From: an uncultured Lachnospiraceae bacterium
Lineage (GTDB): Bacteria; Bacillota; Clostridia; Lachnospirales; Lachnospiraceae
DNA length: 64,000 nt
Assembly (NCBI GenBank): GCA_949740535.1
Contig: CATJHO010000108.1
Span: forward strand, 1-64,000
Direction of reading: 5' to 3'
This document shows, in pieces, positions 19,328 to 28,475 of this stretch (position 1 is the first letter of the stretch; each line of letters starts with the position of its first letter). The notes beneath the pieces were generated by a model. It did not search any database, was not told the origin of the DNA, and saw only the letters and a list, made by a program, of their open reading frames with translations. The position numbers and the translations under genes are program-made.

Positions 19328-21223
19328 TCACTGAGGATGCTCGAAACAGTGGATAAAGGCCGGAAAATTTTCTGCGGCAGTCAGCTGGCTTAAGGCGGTT
19401 TTATCACAGAGAAAGTCAATGGTACTGCTGTAGATTTCGGAAAAAGCCGGATTGTCCGCCTGCCGGACGGCAATCATAAACACACAGGGAATTTTGACGT
19501 CATCCCACAGGATTCCCTCTTCTTCAATCAGTACGCAGAATTGCGTCAATTTGGCATTCAGCTCAATGGCATGGGGAATGGCGAAGCTTTCAAAAAAGCA
19601 GGTGGATGAGAGGGATTCCCGGCGGAAAACGGATTCCGTAAATCCCTTCTGACAGATCCCCATGTGTTCCAGATGATTTCCAAGAAAACGGATGGCTTCA
19701 TCTTTGGTACGCAGTCCCTGATTGCGGAAAAAGAGAGCGGGATCAAAGTAAGTGAGCAGAAGGCTGCGCCGGCGTAGATGCTGGCGCTTAAGGAGAAGCT
19801 CATTGAGCATATTTTCCACGGCCAGAAAATCGGATTTCTGGTAAAAGGGACTGATAAGAAGGGTTCTGGCTCCTAAAATATGCAGAGGAATGGTATGAAG
19901 AATCAGATCCACGTTCTGGGCAGAGAGATTGTCCGGAATATGGGTCAACACATCTACAATCTGAAGCTTAGAGGAGAAATCATGGCTGAGCCGTTTCGTG
20001 AGATATTCGGCAATATGGTGGTACTCGTCACAGATAAGCAGGGTCCGGACCTGATCCTTTCCAAAGGATGGATGGAGCATCAGACCGATGTAAATACTCA
20101 AAAGATTAATTTCTTCCGGAATCACGGAAATCAGGAATTCCTTTTCCAGTATGTGAGCCAGATGAACGCTTACATCGTAGATAAACGGATTCAGCTCCCG
20201 CACATTTTCAGAAACCAGATTGGTCACGTACTGGCGGTTCCGGGCACGTTGAATAAGCGCCAGTATATGATGGACAAAATTGGCGAGAAAGGTTTCATTC
20301 TGAAACTCCAGGGCATAGTAACTGAAGGTTTCCAGAATGATTTTTTGAATAAAGAATAAAAGATGCTCCCGGTCCTCCAAAGCCTCCCGCTGAAAGGAGG
20401 CTTTGATTTGTCCGGTGATCAGCATGGCAATAAAAGCAATATCTGCTCCCTGAAAAGAAATACACCAGTGTTCTCCAAGCTTCTGACAGATATCCTGGGC
20501 AATCAGATACTCTGTGGAATCTGCCGGCATGGAAGATTCCGGGTATTCCATTGGAAACTGATTCCGAATGCGGGAGAGTGTTACCATTAAATTGATGATC
20601 AGATTGAACGTGTGACAGGGCTCCAGGTAGTAGTTGTGGCTGGAAACAGCAGCGATAACAATCTCCTGAATCCGCACAAAGTTCAGGTTAGCGAAATACT
20701 TCTTAAGCTTTTCCGGACTGTGGAAGTTGGCGTTGGTCTCACGGACAATCATATCGTAGATCAGCTGACGCTTGCTATTTTCATTTCCCTGAATAGAAAG
20801 GAGGTTCTTTTTCCGGGTAAGTGTCAGCTGATAATGTTCCAAAAGGCTTTCCAGCTTCCCAAGACGGCGGGTCAGGGTAGAGGAGCTTACATACAGCTGA
20901 TCTGCCAGTGTGTCGAAATGAATGGAAGTGTGATCCAGAATCAAAAGTTTTAAAAGTGCAGTCAGATCCGTATCGGTTTCCGTGGAGGACAATGGCTCCC
21001 GGAGGACAGACAAATCCCTGCCAGACGTCCGGTCCAGGCTGTAGCCGGCATTGCCTGACAAAATGATTCTGCCCAGAGCGCCCTGGTTCACGGTTCTGAC
21101 TTCATTTTGAATGGTCCGCAGAGAAACCGATAATTGTTCCGATAACTGTTTTCCGGAAACAGGATGTTCTGCTTTATCTAATATCTGTAATAAATTTATC
21201 TGGCGCAAGGTAAAATCAGCCAT
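19328..21223 (-). CDS. BglG/MtlR-type transcriptional regulator (HTH, PRDs, PTS EIIA-like domain)
   Basis: MADFTLRQINLLQILDKAEHPVSGKQLSEQLSVSLRTIQNEV; PRD-like regions; C-terminal SLSSTCFFESFAIPHAIELNAK EIIA motif; start re-assigned to 21223 by RBS caggag. Confidence 0.88.
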   Translation of the reverse strand: MADFTLRQINLLQILDKAEHPVSGKQLSEQLSVSLRTIQNEVRTVNQGALGRIILSGNAGYSLDRTSGRDLSVLREPLSSTETDTDLTALLKLLILDHTSIHFDTLADQLYVSSSTLTRRLGKLESLLEHYQLTLTRKKNLLSIQGNENSKRQLIYDMIVRETNANFHSPEKLKKYFANLNFVRIQEIVIAAVSSHNYYLEPCHTFNLIINLMVTLSRIRNQFPMEYPESSMPADSTEYLIAQDICQKLGEHWCISFQGADIAFIAMLITGQIKASFQREALEDREHLLFFIQKIILETFSYYALEFQNETFLANFVHHILALIQRARNRQYVTNLVSENVRELNPFIYDVSVHLAHILEKEFLISVIPEEINLLSIYIGLMLHPSFGKDQVRTLLICDEYHHIAEYLTKRLSHDFSSKLQIVDVLTHIPDNLSAQNVDLILHTIPLHILGARTLLISPFYQKSDFLAVENMLNELLLKRQHLRRRSLLLTYFDPALFFRNQGLRTKDEAIRFLGNHLEHMGICQKGFTESVFRRESLSSTCFFESFAIPHAIELNAKLTQFCVLIEEEGILWDDVKIPCVFMIAVRQADNPAFSEIYSSTIDFLCDKTALSQLTAAENFPAFIHCFEHPQ

Positions 21224-21268
21224 ATCGCATCTCCTGTAGAATTGTATACTTCCAGTGTAATTTATTAT

Positions 21269-21288
21269 ACCAATTGAAGCAGATTGGT
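21269..21288. promoter_or_regulatory. Inverted repeat accaat-N8-attggt, candidate operator
   Basis: 6-bp perfect arms with 8-nt spacer in the divergent intergenic region between regulator and GH4 gene. Confidence 0.4.
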
Positions 21289-21414
21289 TCAAATCATTTA
21301 CTGCGGGGGGCCCCGCAAAAGGTGAAATTGAAATCACACAAATCAGGGAGTAAGATGTGGGTAAGTAAAGGACCGGCCTGTACGAATTTAAATACAGAGA
21401 GGATGGAGAAAAAA

Positions 21415-22821
21415 ATGAAAACTTATTCACTGGTGATCTGCGGAGGCGGCAGTACCTATACCCCGGACCTGATGGAGCTTTTGTGCTATGCTAAGAAGGA
21501 TTTTCCTCTGAAAAAGATTGTATTGTATGATATTGACGCTGAGCGTCAGGAGCCTATCGGGCAGTACGGAGAGGTACTTTTCCGGGAATATTATGAGGGC
21601 GTGGAGTTTTATTATACTACAGATAAGGAAAAGGCATTCCGGGATATGGACTTTGCCTTTGTGCAGATTCGGGCAGGGGGATTAACGGCCCGGAATATGG
21701 ATGAGAAGATTCCCTATCGCTATGGATGCATTGGTCAGGAGACCTGCGGGGCGGGCGGCCTTTCTTATGGAATCCGCAGTGTGACGCAGATGATTCAGCT
21801 GGTAAAGGATATTCGGGAATATGCACCGGAAGCTTGGATTATCAATTATTCCAACCCGGCGGCCATTGTGGCAGAAGCAGTAAAACGGATGTTTCCGGGA
21901 GATCGGAAGCTGATTAATATCTGCGACATGCCCACACAGATTATGGATTCCTACCTTCCGCTGGTGGGAAAGAAGCGCTATGAAGTGGAGCCCAGATACT
22001 TTGGTCTGAATCATTATGGATGGTTTACGGGGCTGATAGACAAGAAGACCGGGGAGAATCTGCTTCCGGAAATCTTACGTATCTGCCGGGAGACACCGGA
22101 TAAGGTGCGCCGGATGCTGGCGGATATGTATGACACAGACGGCCACTGGGGAAAGACTTTCCAGGAGCATCTGAATATGGTGCTGGATTATCCGTATTCA
22201 CTGCCCAGCACCTACTGTCTGTACTATCTGTATCCGGATCAGTGCTATAGTCATTACAATGAAAGTTTTACCCGTTATGACGAAGTGATGGAAGGCAGAG
22301 GAAGCAAGGTGCAGGCTTATTGTACTGCCATTGCAAAGCTTGGAAAGATGAAAGGAACAGAGTACGATATCAGCGCACATATCAACGGAGCAGCTGGAAA
22401 CATTGCGGAGGCATCTTCTTCTACTATTGCCTACAATGATGTACATGCAGCGTATCTTATCGAACTGGCCATTTCGATCATCCACAACCGTAACGATATC
22501 TGTCTGGTGATGGTGGAAAATAAAGGTTTGGTTCCCAATCTGGATCCGGGGATGATGCTGGAGGCAGCCTGCCGGATCGGGCAGCAGGGGGTAGAACCCA
22601 TTCAGATTGGTGAGGCTCCGGCCTTTGAGAAGGGACTGCTGGAGAACCAATATGCATGTGAGAAGCTTCTGGCAGATGCTGTCTTTGAACATGACTATCA
22701 GAAACTGCTGCAGGCCTTTACAGTGAACCGGATTATCTGTGATACCAATAGAGCGAAGAAACTGATTGCGGATTTTGTGAAAGCCAACGGAGATATGTGG
22801 GTAGATTTCAGGAGGCAGTGA
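21415..22821 (+). CDS. Glycoside hydrolase family 4, probable 6-phospho-alpha-glucosidase (GlvA/MalH-like)
   Basis: VICGGGSTYTPDLMELL, CIGQETCGAGGLSYGIRS, NYSNPAAIVAEAVKRMFP, NICDMPTQ; start at 21415. Confidence 0.88.
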   Translation: MKTYSLVICGGGSTYTPDLMELLCYAKKDFPLKKIVLYDIDAERQEPIGQYGEVLFREYYEGVEFYYTTDKEKAFRDMDFAFVQIRAGGLTARNMDEKIPYRYGCIGQETCGAGGLSYGIRSVTQMIQLVKDIREYAPEAWIINYSNPAAIVAEAVKRMFPGDRKLINICDMPTQIMDSYLPLVGKKRYEVEPRYFGLNHYGWFTGLIDKKTGENLLPEILRICRETPDKVRRMLADMYDTDGHWGKTFQEHLNMVLDYPYSLPSTYCLYYLYPDQCYSHYNESFTRYDEVMEGRGSKVQAYCTAIAKLGKMKGTEYDISAHINGAAGNIAEASSSTIAYNDVHAAYLIELAISIIHNRNDICLVMVENKGLVPNLDPGMMLEAACRIGQQGVEPIQIGEAPAFEKGLLENQYACEKLLADAVFEHDYQKLLQAFTVNRIICDTNRAKKLIADFVKANGDMWVDFRRQ

Positions 22822-22822
22822 T

Positions 22823-24106
22823 ATGAGTATGAAAGAGAAATTTACTGGTTTTGTGGAAAATAAGGTAATGCCCTTTGTGGGAGTTGTATCAACCAATAAG
22901 ATTCTTCTTGCCATTCGTGACGGTCTGGTGTTGTCCATGCCGGTAATGATTGTGGGATCCATTGCTATTGTAATCGGTGATTTCCCGGTGAAGGCAGTAC
23001 AGGATTTTTTTGCCATGGTATTCGGGGAAAACTGGAACTGGTGGAACTGGGATGTGATCAATCCGGCCACTATGGGGCTGGTGGCTCTCTTTACGGCCTG
23101 CGGCGTGGGATATTCCTATGCCAAGAGCCATGAGGTAGAGCCGCTTCCTGCAGGAATTCTGGGAGTTACAGCGTATTTTCTGCTGTTGGTGCAGATGGAC
23201 GGCGGAGGTTTTGCAGCGGATGATTTCGGGGCAAAGGGATTGTTTGCGGCGATTATCTGCGGGCTTTTAAGCTCAGCGATTTATATCTGGCTGATAAAGA
23301 AAAATCTGGTTATCAAAATGCCGGATTCTGTACCGGTTTCCATTTCCCGCTCTTTTACAGCAATGATTCCTATGGGTGTGGTAGTAATTCTGTTTGTAAC
23401 GATCCGCACAATTTTTGCTATGACGCCTTATGGAAGTGTCAATGAGTTTATTCTGAATGTGTTACAGCTGCCGCTGCTGGGCGTGGGAACTTCTCTGTTG
23501 GGAACAGAGATTACGGCAGGATTTTTCAATACCTTTTTCTGGATTTTCGGTATCCATGGAACCCTGGTGGTGCAGTCGGTAATGACGCCTATCTGGGAGG
23601 CGGCAAAGTATGCCAACCTGGCTGCTTATCAGAGCGGGCTGGAGCTTCCCTATATTGTAACGACAGAGTATCTGGATCACTTTGTATTTCTTACCGGATC
23701 GGGACTGACTCTGCCTCTTTGTGCCATGTGTGCCTTTAAATCCAGGTCCGAACAGCTGAAAAAGCTTGGAAAGCTGGCTCTGGTGCCCAGTATCTTCAAT
23801 GTGAATGAGCCGCTTATCTACGGTCTTCCCATTGTAATGAATCCGATCATGGCAATTCCTTTCTTTATAACGCCGATTCTGTCGATTCTTATCAGCTATC
23901 TGGCCATGGCCTGGAACATTGTGGGAAAACCTACCGGAGTAGCCGTACCCTTTACCACACCGGCGCCCTTTGGCGGTTTCCTGATAACGGGTGATATAAA
24001 AGTGGGTATTCTGCAGATCCTGGTACTTTTGATGGCGGCAGTAATTTACTACCCATTCTTCAAAATCTGGGATAAAAAGTGTTTTGAGGAGGAAAGCATT
24101 TCTTAA
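22823..24106 (+). CDS. PTS transporter subunit IIC, lactose/cellobiose family (CelB-like)
   Basis: Polytopic; SMPVMIVGSIAIVIGDFP, FNVNEPLIYGLPIVMNPIMAIPFF. Confidence 0.92.
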   Translation: MSMKEKFTGFVENKVMPFVGVVSTNKILLAIRDGLVLSMPVMIVGSIAIVIGDFPVKAVQDFFAMVFGENWNWWNWDVINPATMGLVALFTACGVGYSYAKSHEVEPLPAGILGVTAYFLLLVQMDGGGFAADDFGAKGLFAAIICGLLSSAIYIWLIKKNLVIKMPDSVPVSISRSFTAMIPMGVVVILFVTIRTIFAMTPYGSVNEFILNVLQLPLLGVGTSLLGTEITAGFFNTFFWIFGIHGTLVVQSVMTPIWEAAKYANLAAYQSGLELPYIVTTEYLDHFVFLTGSGLTLPLCAMCAFKSRSEQLKKLGKLALVPSIFNVNEPLIYGLPIVMNPIMAIPFFITPILSILISYLAMAWNIVGKPTGVAVPFTTPAPFGGFLITGDIKVGILQILVLLMAAVIYYPFFKIWDKKCFEEESIS

Positions 24107-24116
24107 GATGCTTTCC
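24091..24116. other. Hairpin spanning IIC stop codon
   Basis: ggaaagcat-ttcttaag-atgctttcc perfect 9-bp arms. Confidence 0.6.
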
Positions 24117-24146
24117 GACGAGCTGCCGCCGAACGAAGGTGAGGGG

Positions 24147-24200
24147 GCAATACATTGTAATTGAGGAGGAAAGCCAATGCGGAAGCAATACATTGTAATT
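24147..24200. repeat. Short direct repeat in IIC-IIA gap
   Basis: gcaatacattgtaatt at 24147-24162 and 24185-24200, each followed by a G-rich Shine-Dalgarno-like stretch (gaggagg, aaggggg). Confidence 0.8.
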
Positions 24201-24214
24201 AAGGGGGAAAATAG

Positions 24215-24541
24215 ATGAGCGCTGCAGAAGTAGTAGAGCAGGTCAGCCTGCAGATGATCACGCAGGTTTGTGACGTGACCGCAGGCTGTATGCGGGCCAT
24301 GGAAGAAGCCAAAGCAGGAAATATTCAGGAAGCCAGAGAACTGCTGAAAAAAGCAGAAAAAGGATACGGCAAGTGCCATGAGATTCATTCCGAGCTTATC
24401 AGCCGGATGGCATCCGGGGAGACCATAGAGTTTCATCTTCTTCTGGTCCATGCGGAGGATCAGATGATGAATGCCGAAGTTATCAAGATTATGGCAGAGC
24501 AGATTGTGGACTTAAACGAACGGCTGGCCAAACTGGAATAA
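24215..24541 (+). CDS. PTS lactose/cellobiose transporter subunit IIA
   Basis: ARELLKKAEKGYGKCHEIHSELI, LLVHAEDQMMNAEVIKIMAEQIVDL. Confidence 0.93.
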   Translation: MSAAEVVEQVSLQMITQVCDVTAGCMRAMEEAKAGNIQEARELLKKAEKGYGKCHEIHSELISRMASGETIEFHLLLVHAEDQMMNAEVIKIMAEQIVDLNERLAKLE

Positions 24542-24764
24542 ACTTTTAACAGCAGTACTCAGCCAGCAGCCAGAAGGATTTACGGACGGCACTTAACGGC
24601 CGGAAAAGCTCCTGTTTGAAAGGGTGCTGAATGAGGACTGCGGTACTGGAACAAGCTTTAAACAGCAGTTCTCAGTCAGCAGCTAGAAGGATTTACGGAC
24701 GGAACTTAACGGCCGGAAATGCTTCTGTTTAAAAGATGCTGAATGAGGACTGCGGAACTGGAAT
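24541..24764. repeat. Two tandem ~112-bp near-identical units, each an imperfect palindrome
   Basis: Units 24541-24652 and 24653-24764 align end to end (e.g. agaaggatttacggacgg(c/a)acttaacggccggaa); internal arms pair. Confidence 0.9.
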
Positions 24765-24780
24765 AGGAGGACGATAACAT

Positions 24781-25095
24781 ATGGTAAAAATTGGATTGTT
24801 TTGTTTTGCAGGAATGAGTACATCGGTTTTGCTCAAAAAGATGCAGGAATATGCACAGGAAATCGGGGCGGACTGCACCATTAATGCCTATGCGGAGACA
24901 AAAGCGGCAGATCTGGCTTCCCAGCTGGATGTAGTGCTGATTGGACCACAGATTAAATATTATCAGAAGCGCATTGAGGAGCTCTGCGCGCCGTATGGCA
25001 CAAAGGTAATGGTTATTTCCAATGTGGACTTCGGGCGCATGGACGGGAAAAAGGTACTGACAGACGCGTATGCGCTGCTGGGTAAGACTTTATGA
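24781..25095 (+). CDS. PTS sugar transporter subunit IIB (lactose/cellobiose type)
   Basis: IGLFCFAGMSTSVLLKKMQEYA with active-site Cys, VVLIGPQIKYY. Confidence 0.92.
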   Translation: MVKIGLFCFAGMSTSVLLKKMQEYAQEIGADCTINAYAETKAADLASQLDVVLIGPQIKYYQKRIEELCAPYGTKVMVISNVDFGRMDGKKVLTDAYALLGKTL

Positions 25096-25682
25096 CAAGA
25101 AAAGAACTGGAGAAACGGATGCTCCAAAGTCTTCAGGAAGGAAGCAGCTGCGCGCCATTATGGAAGCGGTTTTTGTCCTATGTGATAGATTACTTTTTGA
25201 GCACCATTTTGATTTCTCTGATTCCGATGATTGTTACCAGTATTCTCACCGGGGAAAAGGCCTTTACTTCCGAGAATTTTACCGCGCTCTCTATGGGATG
25301 GAGAATTGTTTTGAGCGGAACGGCTATGGCGGCAGCGGTGTATTATTTCTGTGTTCAGCCCCTGAGAGAGACACATAAGGGGCAGACTTTTGGAAAAAGG
25401 ATCATGGGGATTCGGATTGTGCCGGCAGATGGACAGGAGCTTGCCTGGAAACATATGTGGAAAAGGGAGCTTGTAGGTTCTCTGCTGATAGAAGGCGAGA
25501 CGGCGTTTCCTTCTGCATTCCTGCGTTATTTTGCTTTTCTGCTGCTTCCGCAGACTTTGTCCCAGTGGATATATTATCTGTATATGGGAATTTCTTTCTG
25601 CTCCATTGCATATGCAGTATTTGGTATGCAGCACAGGATGTTTCATGATATAATAGGAAAAACCAGAGTAGTGGTTAAGTAA
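25092..25682 (+). CDS. RDD family membrane protein
   Basis: WKRFLSYVIDYFLS and QTFGKRIMGIRIV motifs. Confidence 0.87.
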   Translation: MTRKELEKRMLQSLQEGSSCAPLWKRFLSYVIDYFLSTILISLIPMIVTSILTGEKAFTSENFTALSMGWRIVLSGTAMAAAVYYFCVQPLRETHKGQTFGKRIMGIRIVPADGQELAWKHMWKRELVGSLLIEGETAFPSAFLRYFAFLLLPQTLSQWIYYLYMGISFCSIAYAVFGMQHRMFHDIIGKTRVVVK

Positions 25683-25726
25683 CGGAACATTCTGACAGGA
25701 AAAAGTTTTGAGCAGGGAGAGTATGT

Positions 25727-26512
25727 ATGGCAGCGCTGTTTTTTGATATTGACGGAACCATTTTGGACAGGAACCAGAGAATTTTGGATAGTACCATGGA
25801 AAGCCTTAAGCGGGCAAGGGAGAAGGGCCATCTGCTCTTTATCAATACCGGACGGACCGCATGCGATGTTCCCAAGGAATTTGAGGAGGTTCCCTTTGAC
25901 GGCTATTGCTGTGGATGTGGGACGTATATCCGCTGTCAGGGACAGGTCCTGTTTCAAAGTATGATTCCTCTGGAGCGGGGAGCAGAAATTGTGGATTATA
26001 TGATCAGGCATGAAATCCCCGGAGCCCTGGAAGGTACGGAACAAATCTATTTTCAGAGAGAGAACTATAATAAAAATGCCGATCTTGTGGAATACCGTGA
26101 GAATATAGCACGGAAGAATCATGGCGTGGTATATACCATACAAGAGCCGGGGATCCGCTATGACAAGCTGATGTTCTGCACGGAGGATGCCAAGGCGGAG
26201 GAGCGGTTTCTGAAGTTTTTGGAACCGGATATCCGGGCTATTGACTATGGATCCGGCGTGTTTGAATGCATACAGAAGGAATATTCCAAGGCTACTGCAA
26301 TCCGGTGGCTGCAGGATTACTTGAAGCTGGACGGGGAAGAGATCTATGTCTTTGGGGACAGTGTCAACGATGTGGATATGTTTTTGGCCGTGAAGCATAC
26401 CATTGCCATGGGGGAACATGACAAGGCGCTGGATCCCATGACCGAGTATGTGACGGATACAGTGGAGGGGGAAGGGATTCGGAAAGCGCTGGAGCATTAT
26501 GGATTGATTTGA
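25727..26512 (+). CDS. HAD family hydrolase (Cof type)
   Basis: FFDIDGTILDRNQ, FINTGRT, YVFGDSVNDVDMFLAV. Confidence 0.93.
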   Translation: MAALFFDIDGTILDRNQRILDSTMESLKRAREKGHLLFINTGRTACDVPKEFEEVPFDGYCCGCGTYIRCQGQVLFQSMIPLERGAEIVDYMIRHEIPGALEGTEQIYFQRENYNKNADLVEYRENIARKNHGVVYTIQEPGIRYDKLMFCTEDAKAEERFLKFLEPDIRAIDYGSGVFECIQKEYSKATAIRWLQDYLKLDGEEIYVFGDSVNDVDMFLAVKHTIAMGEHDKALDPMTEYVTDTVEGEGIRKALEHYGLI

Positions 26513-26536
26513 ATACCCTCTCATGACAAGGAATAC

Positions 26537-26606
26537 GAGGGGATGCTGTAAATAAGCCGGATACTGGATATCGGAAATCCGTCTGGCTTATTTACAGCAT
26601 CCCCTC
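26537..26606. terminator. Bidirectional terminator between convergent genes
   Basis: Perfect 22-bp arms gaggggatgctgtaaataagcc / ggcttatttacagcatcccctc. Confidence 0.9.
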
Positions 26607-26624
26607 TGTTTTTGACAGACTCCT

Positions 26625-27425
26625 TTACGTTGAGAGAAGGATACGGTCATTGTCCAGTTCCCGGCCGGTTCCGGCTTTGAAACGCGCCAGGAGATCTTCT
26701 ACCGTCAGGTGGGCGCGCTTTTCGCCGCTGACGTCCAGAACGATGCCGCCGTCTGCCATGAGAAGCGTCCGGCTGCCGAGCTCCAATGCCTGCTTCATGT
26801 TGTGGGTGATCATCAGGCAGGTGATGCGTTCCCTGGCAGTAATCTCTCTGGTCAGCTGCAGAACTTTTCCAGCTGTGCCGGGGTCCAGGGCGGCTGTGTG
26901 TTCATCCAGCAACAGGAGCTTTGGAGGAACCATGGTTGCCATAAGAAGGGTCAGTGCCTGACGCTGGCCGCCGGAAAGGAGGCCTACGGGCTGCTTCATG
27001 CGATCTTCCAGTCCCATGTCCAATAAAGAGAGCTGTTCCCGGAAGAAGACTTTATCCTTTTTGGAAATACGGCTGAAGGGGGAAGCGCCTTTGGAGCTGC
27101 GAAGGTATGCCAGCGCCATGTTTTCCTCTATAGTCATAGACGGCGCCGTTCCCTTTAAGGGGTCCTGGAAGAGGCGGCCGATGAAATGGCTGCGCCGGTA
27201 CTCAGGGAGGAAGGTGATGTCTTTTCCGTCCAGAGAAATAGAACCTTCATCCACATAGAAAGCGCCGGCAATGGCATTGAACAAGGTGGACTTGCCAGCA
27301 CCGTTGGAACCGATAATGGTGGCAAAGTCTCCGGCATCCAGATGAAGGGACAGGCCGGAAATGGCGGTTTTGGCATTGATGGTTCCGAGGTTAAAGGTTT
27401 TGGAAATATGTTTCAGGTCCAGCAT
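26625..27425 (-). CDS. ABC transporter ATP-binding protein (TrpZ-like)
   Basis: IIGSNGAGKSTLFNAIAG, LLSGGQRQALTLLMA; start re-assigned to 27425 by aaggagg RBS. Confidence 0.92.
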   Translation of the reverse strand: MLDLKHISKTFNLGTINAKTAISGLSLHLDAGDFATIIGSNGAGKSTLFNAIAGAFYVDEGSISLDGKDITFLPEYRRSHFIGRLFQDPLKGTAPSMTIEENMALAYLRSSKGASPFSRISKKDKVFFREQLSLLDMGLEDRMKQPVGLLSGGQRQALTLLMATMVPPKLLLLDEHTAALDPGTAGKVLQLTREITARERITCLMITHNMKQALELGSRTLLMADGGIVLDVSGEKRAHLTVEDLLARFKAGTGRELDNDRILLST

Positions 27426-27426
27426 T

Positions 27427-28332
27427 TCAATTGCCTCCTTTCCGGGTAGCAGCTTTCCGTTTTTCAAACAGAATCCAGTTTTTGATGGACGGGAAGGCGA
27501 TGGCCAGGGCCACGATTACAGCGGTAACAAGTCTCAGAGCCTGAACAGGCATGATCTTAGTGTATAATACAACGGCGTAGATGAGCCGGTAGATCACGGA
27601 GCCGGCAATGGCAGCCATGGCTCCTTTGATCAGGGTACGCCGGCCAAGTATGGTTTCACCGATAATGAGGCAGGCCAGACCAATCACTACAATTCCTGTT
27701 CCGCCGTTGATGTCGGCTGCATTCTGATACTGTCCAACCATAGCGCCGGAGAGGGCGGTCATGGCGTTCGCAATGCATAAGCCGACGGTGATGGTAAAGG
27801 CCGGATTGATAGAAGAGGCCCGTACCATATCCATATTATCTCCGGTGGCGCGGATGGAGAGCCCCAGCCGGGTGCCCAGAAACAGGATCAGCAGGATGCC
27901 TGTAAGAAGCGTGGCCGCAGCAGCCAGTACTGCTTCATTCCACGAGCCGCCGATGCCGGTTTCTTCAAAAAGGGTAAATATGGTTTCAGATTTCAGAAGG
28001 CTTGCATTGGCGCTCCAGCCCATGACCATGAGATTCATGGTGTAGAGGCCCATATTGGTCACGATGCCTGCCAGTATGGAAGGAACACCCAGTTTTGTCT
28101 GGAGAAAAGCAGTTACAAAGCCGGCAGCCATTCCCGCGGTCATAGCGGCGGGAATAGCAAGAATTGGATGTCCGGAGGCGGCCAGCGTCACAGATACGGC
28201 AGAGCCCAGAACAAAGCAGCCGTCAGTGGTCAGATCTGCAATATCCAGAATGCGGTAGCTTAAGAATAGAGCCATAGCTGCAAGCGCGTAGAGAAAGCCC
28301 AGCTCCAGGGCTGTCTGTGAGATATACAGCAC
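27427..28332 (-). CDS. ABC transporter permease (TrpY-like)
   Basis: Branched-chain-type permease architecture, YRILDIADLTTDGCFVLGSAVS. Confidence 0.92.
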   Translation of the reverse strand: MLYISQTALELGFLYALAAMALFLSYRILDIADLTTDGCFVLGSAVSVTLAASGHPILAIPAAMTAGMAAGFVTAFLQTKLGVPSILAGIVTNMGLYTMNLMVMGWSANASLLKSETIFTLFEETGIGGSWNEAVLAAAATLLTGILLILFLGTRLGLSIRATGDNMDMVRASSINPAFTITVGLCIANAMTALSGAMVGQYQNAADINGGTGIVVIGLACLIIGETILGRRTLIKGAMAAIAGSVIYRLIYAVVLYTKIMPVQALRLVTAVIVALAIAFPSIKNWILFEKRKAATRKGGN

Positions 28333-28372
28333 AATACTTCTCCCTTCTTGTTAAATAAAATAATTCCGTGAA

Positions 28373-28410
28373 CGAAGCGGAAAATCCTTAACTGCAGGAT
28401 TTCCGTTTCG
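28373..28410. other. Intercistronic hairpin between substrate-binding protein and permease genes
   Basis: cgaagcggaaaatcc / ggatttccgtttcg arms; followed on + strand by T7. Confidence 0.65.
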
Positions 28411-28475
28411 TTTTTTTGAGTCTGCTCCTCTGTTTATGGAGGGCAGGCTGATACATGAAGTTCCGTAGAATTTCA

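Noticed and set aside
18558-19331. 257-aa minus ORF opposite the third glycosyltransferase
   Set aside because: Antisense to a clear GT2 gene; no RBS or domain support.
21302-21317. tgcggggggccccgca GC-rich near-palindrome upstream of GH4 gene
   Set aside because: Loop would be only 2-4 nt and no T-tract follows; noted only as a possible local structure.
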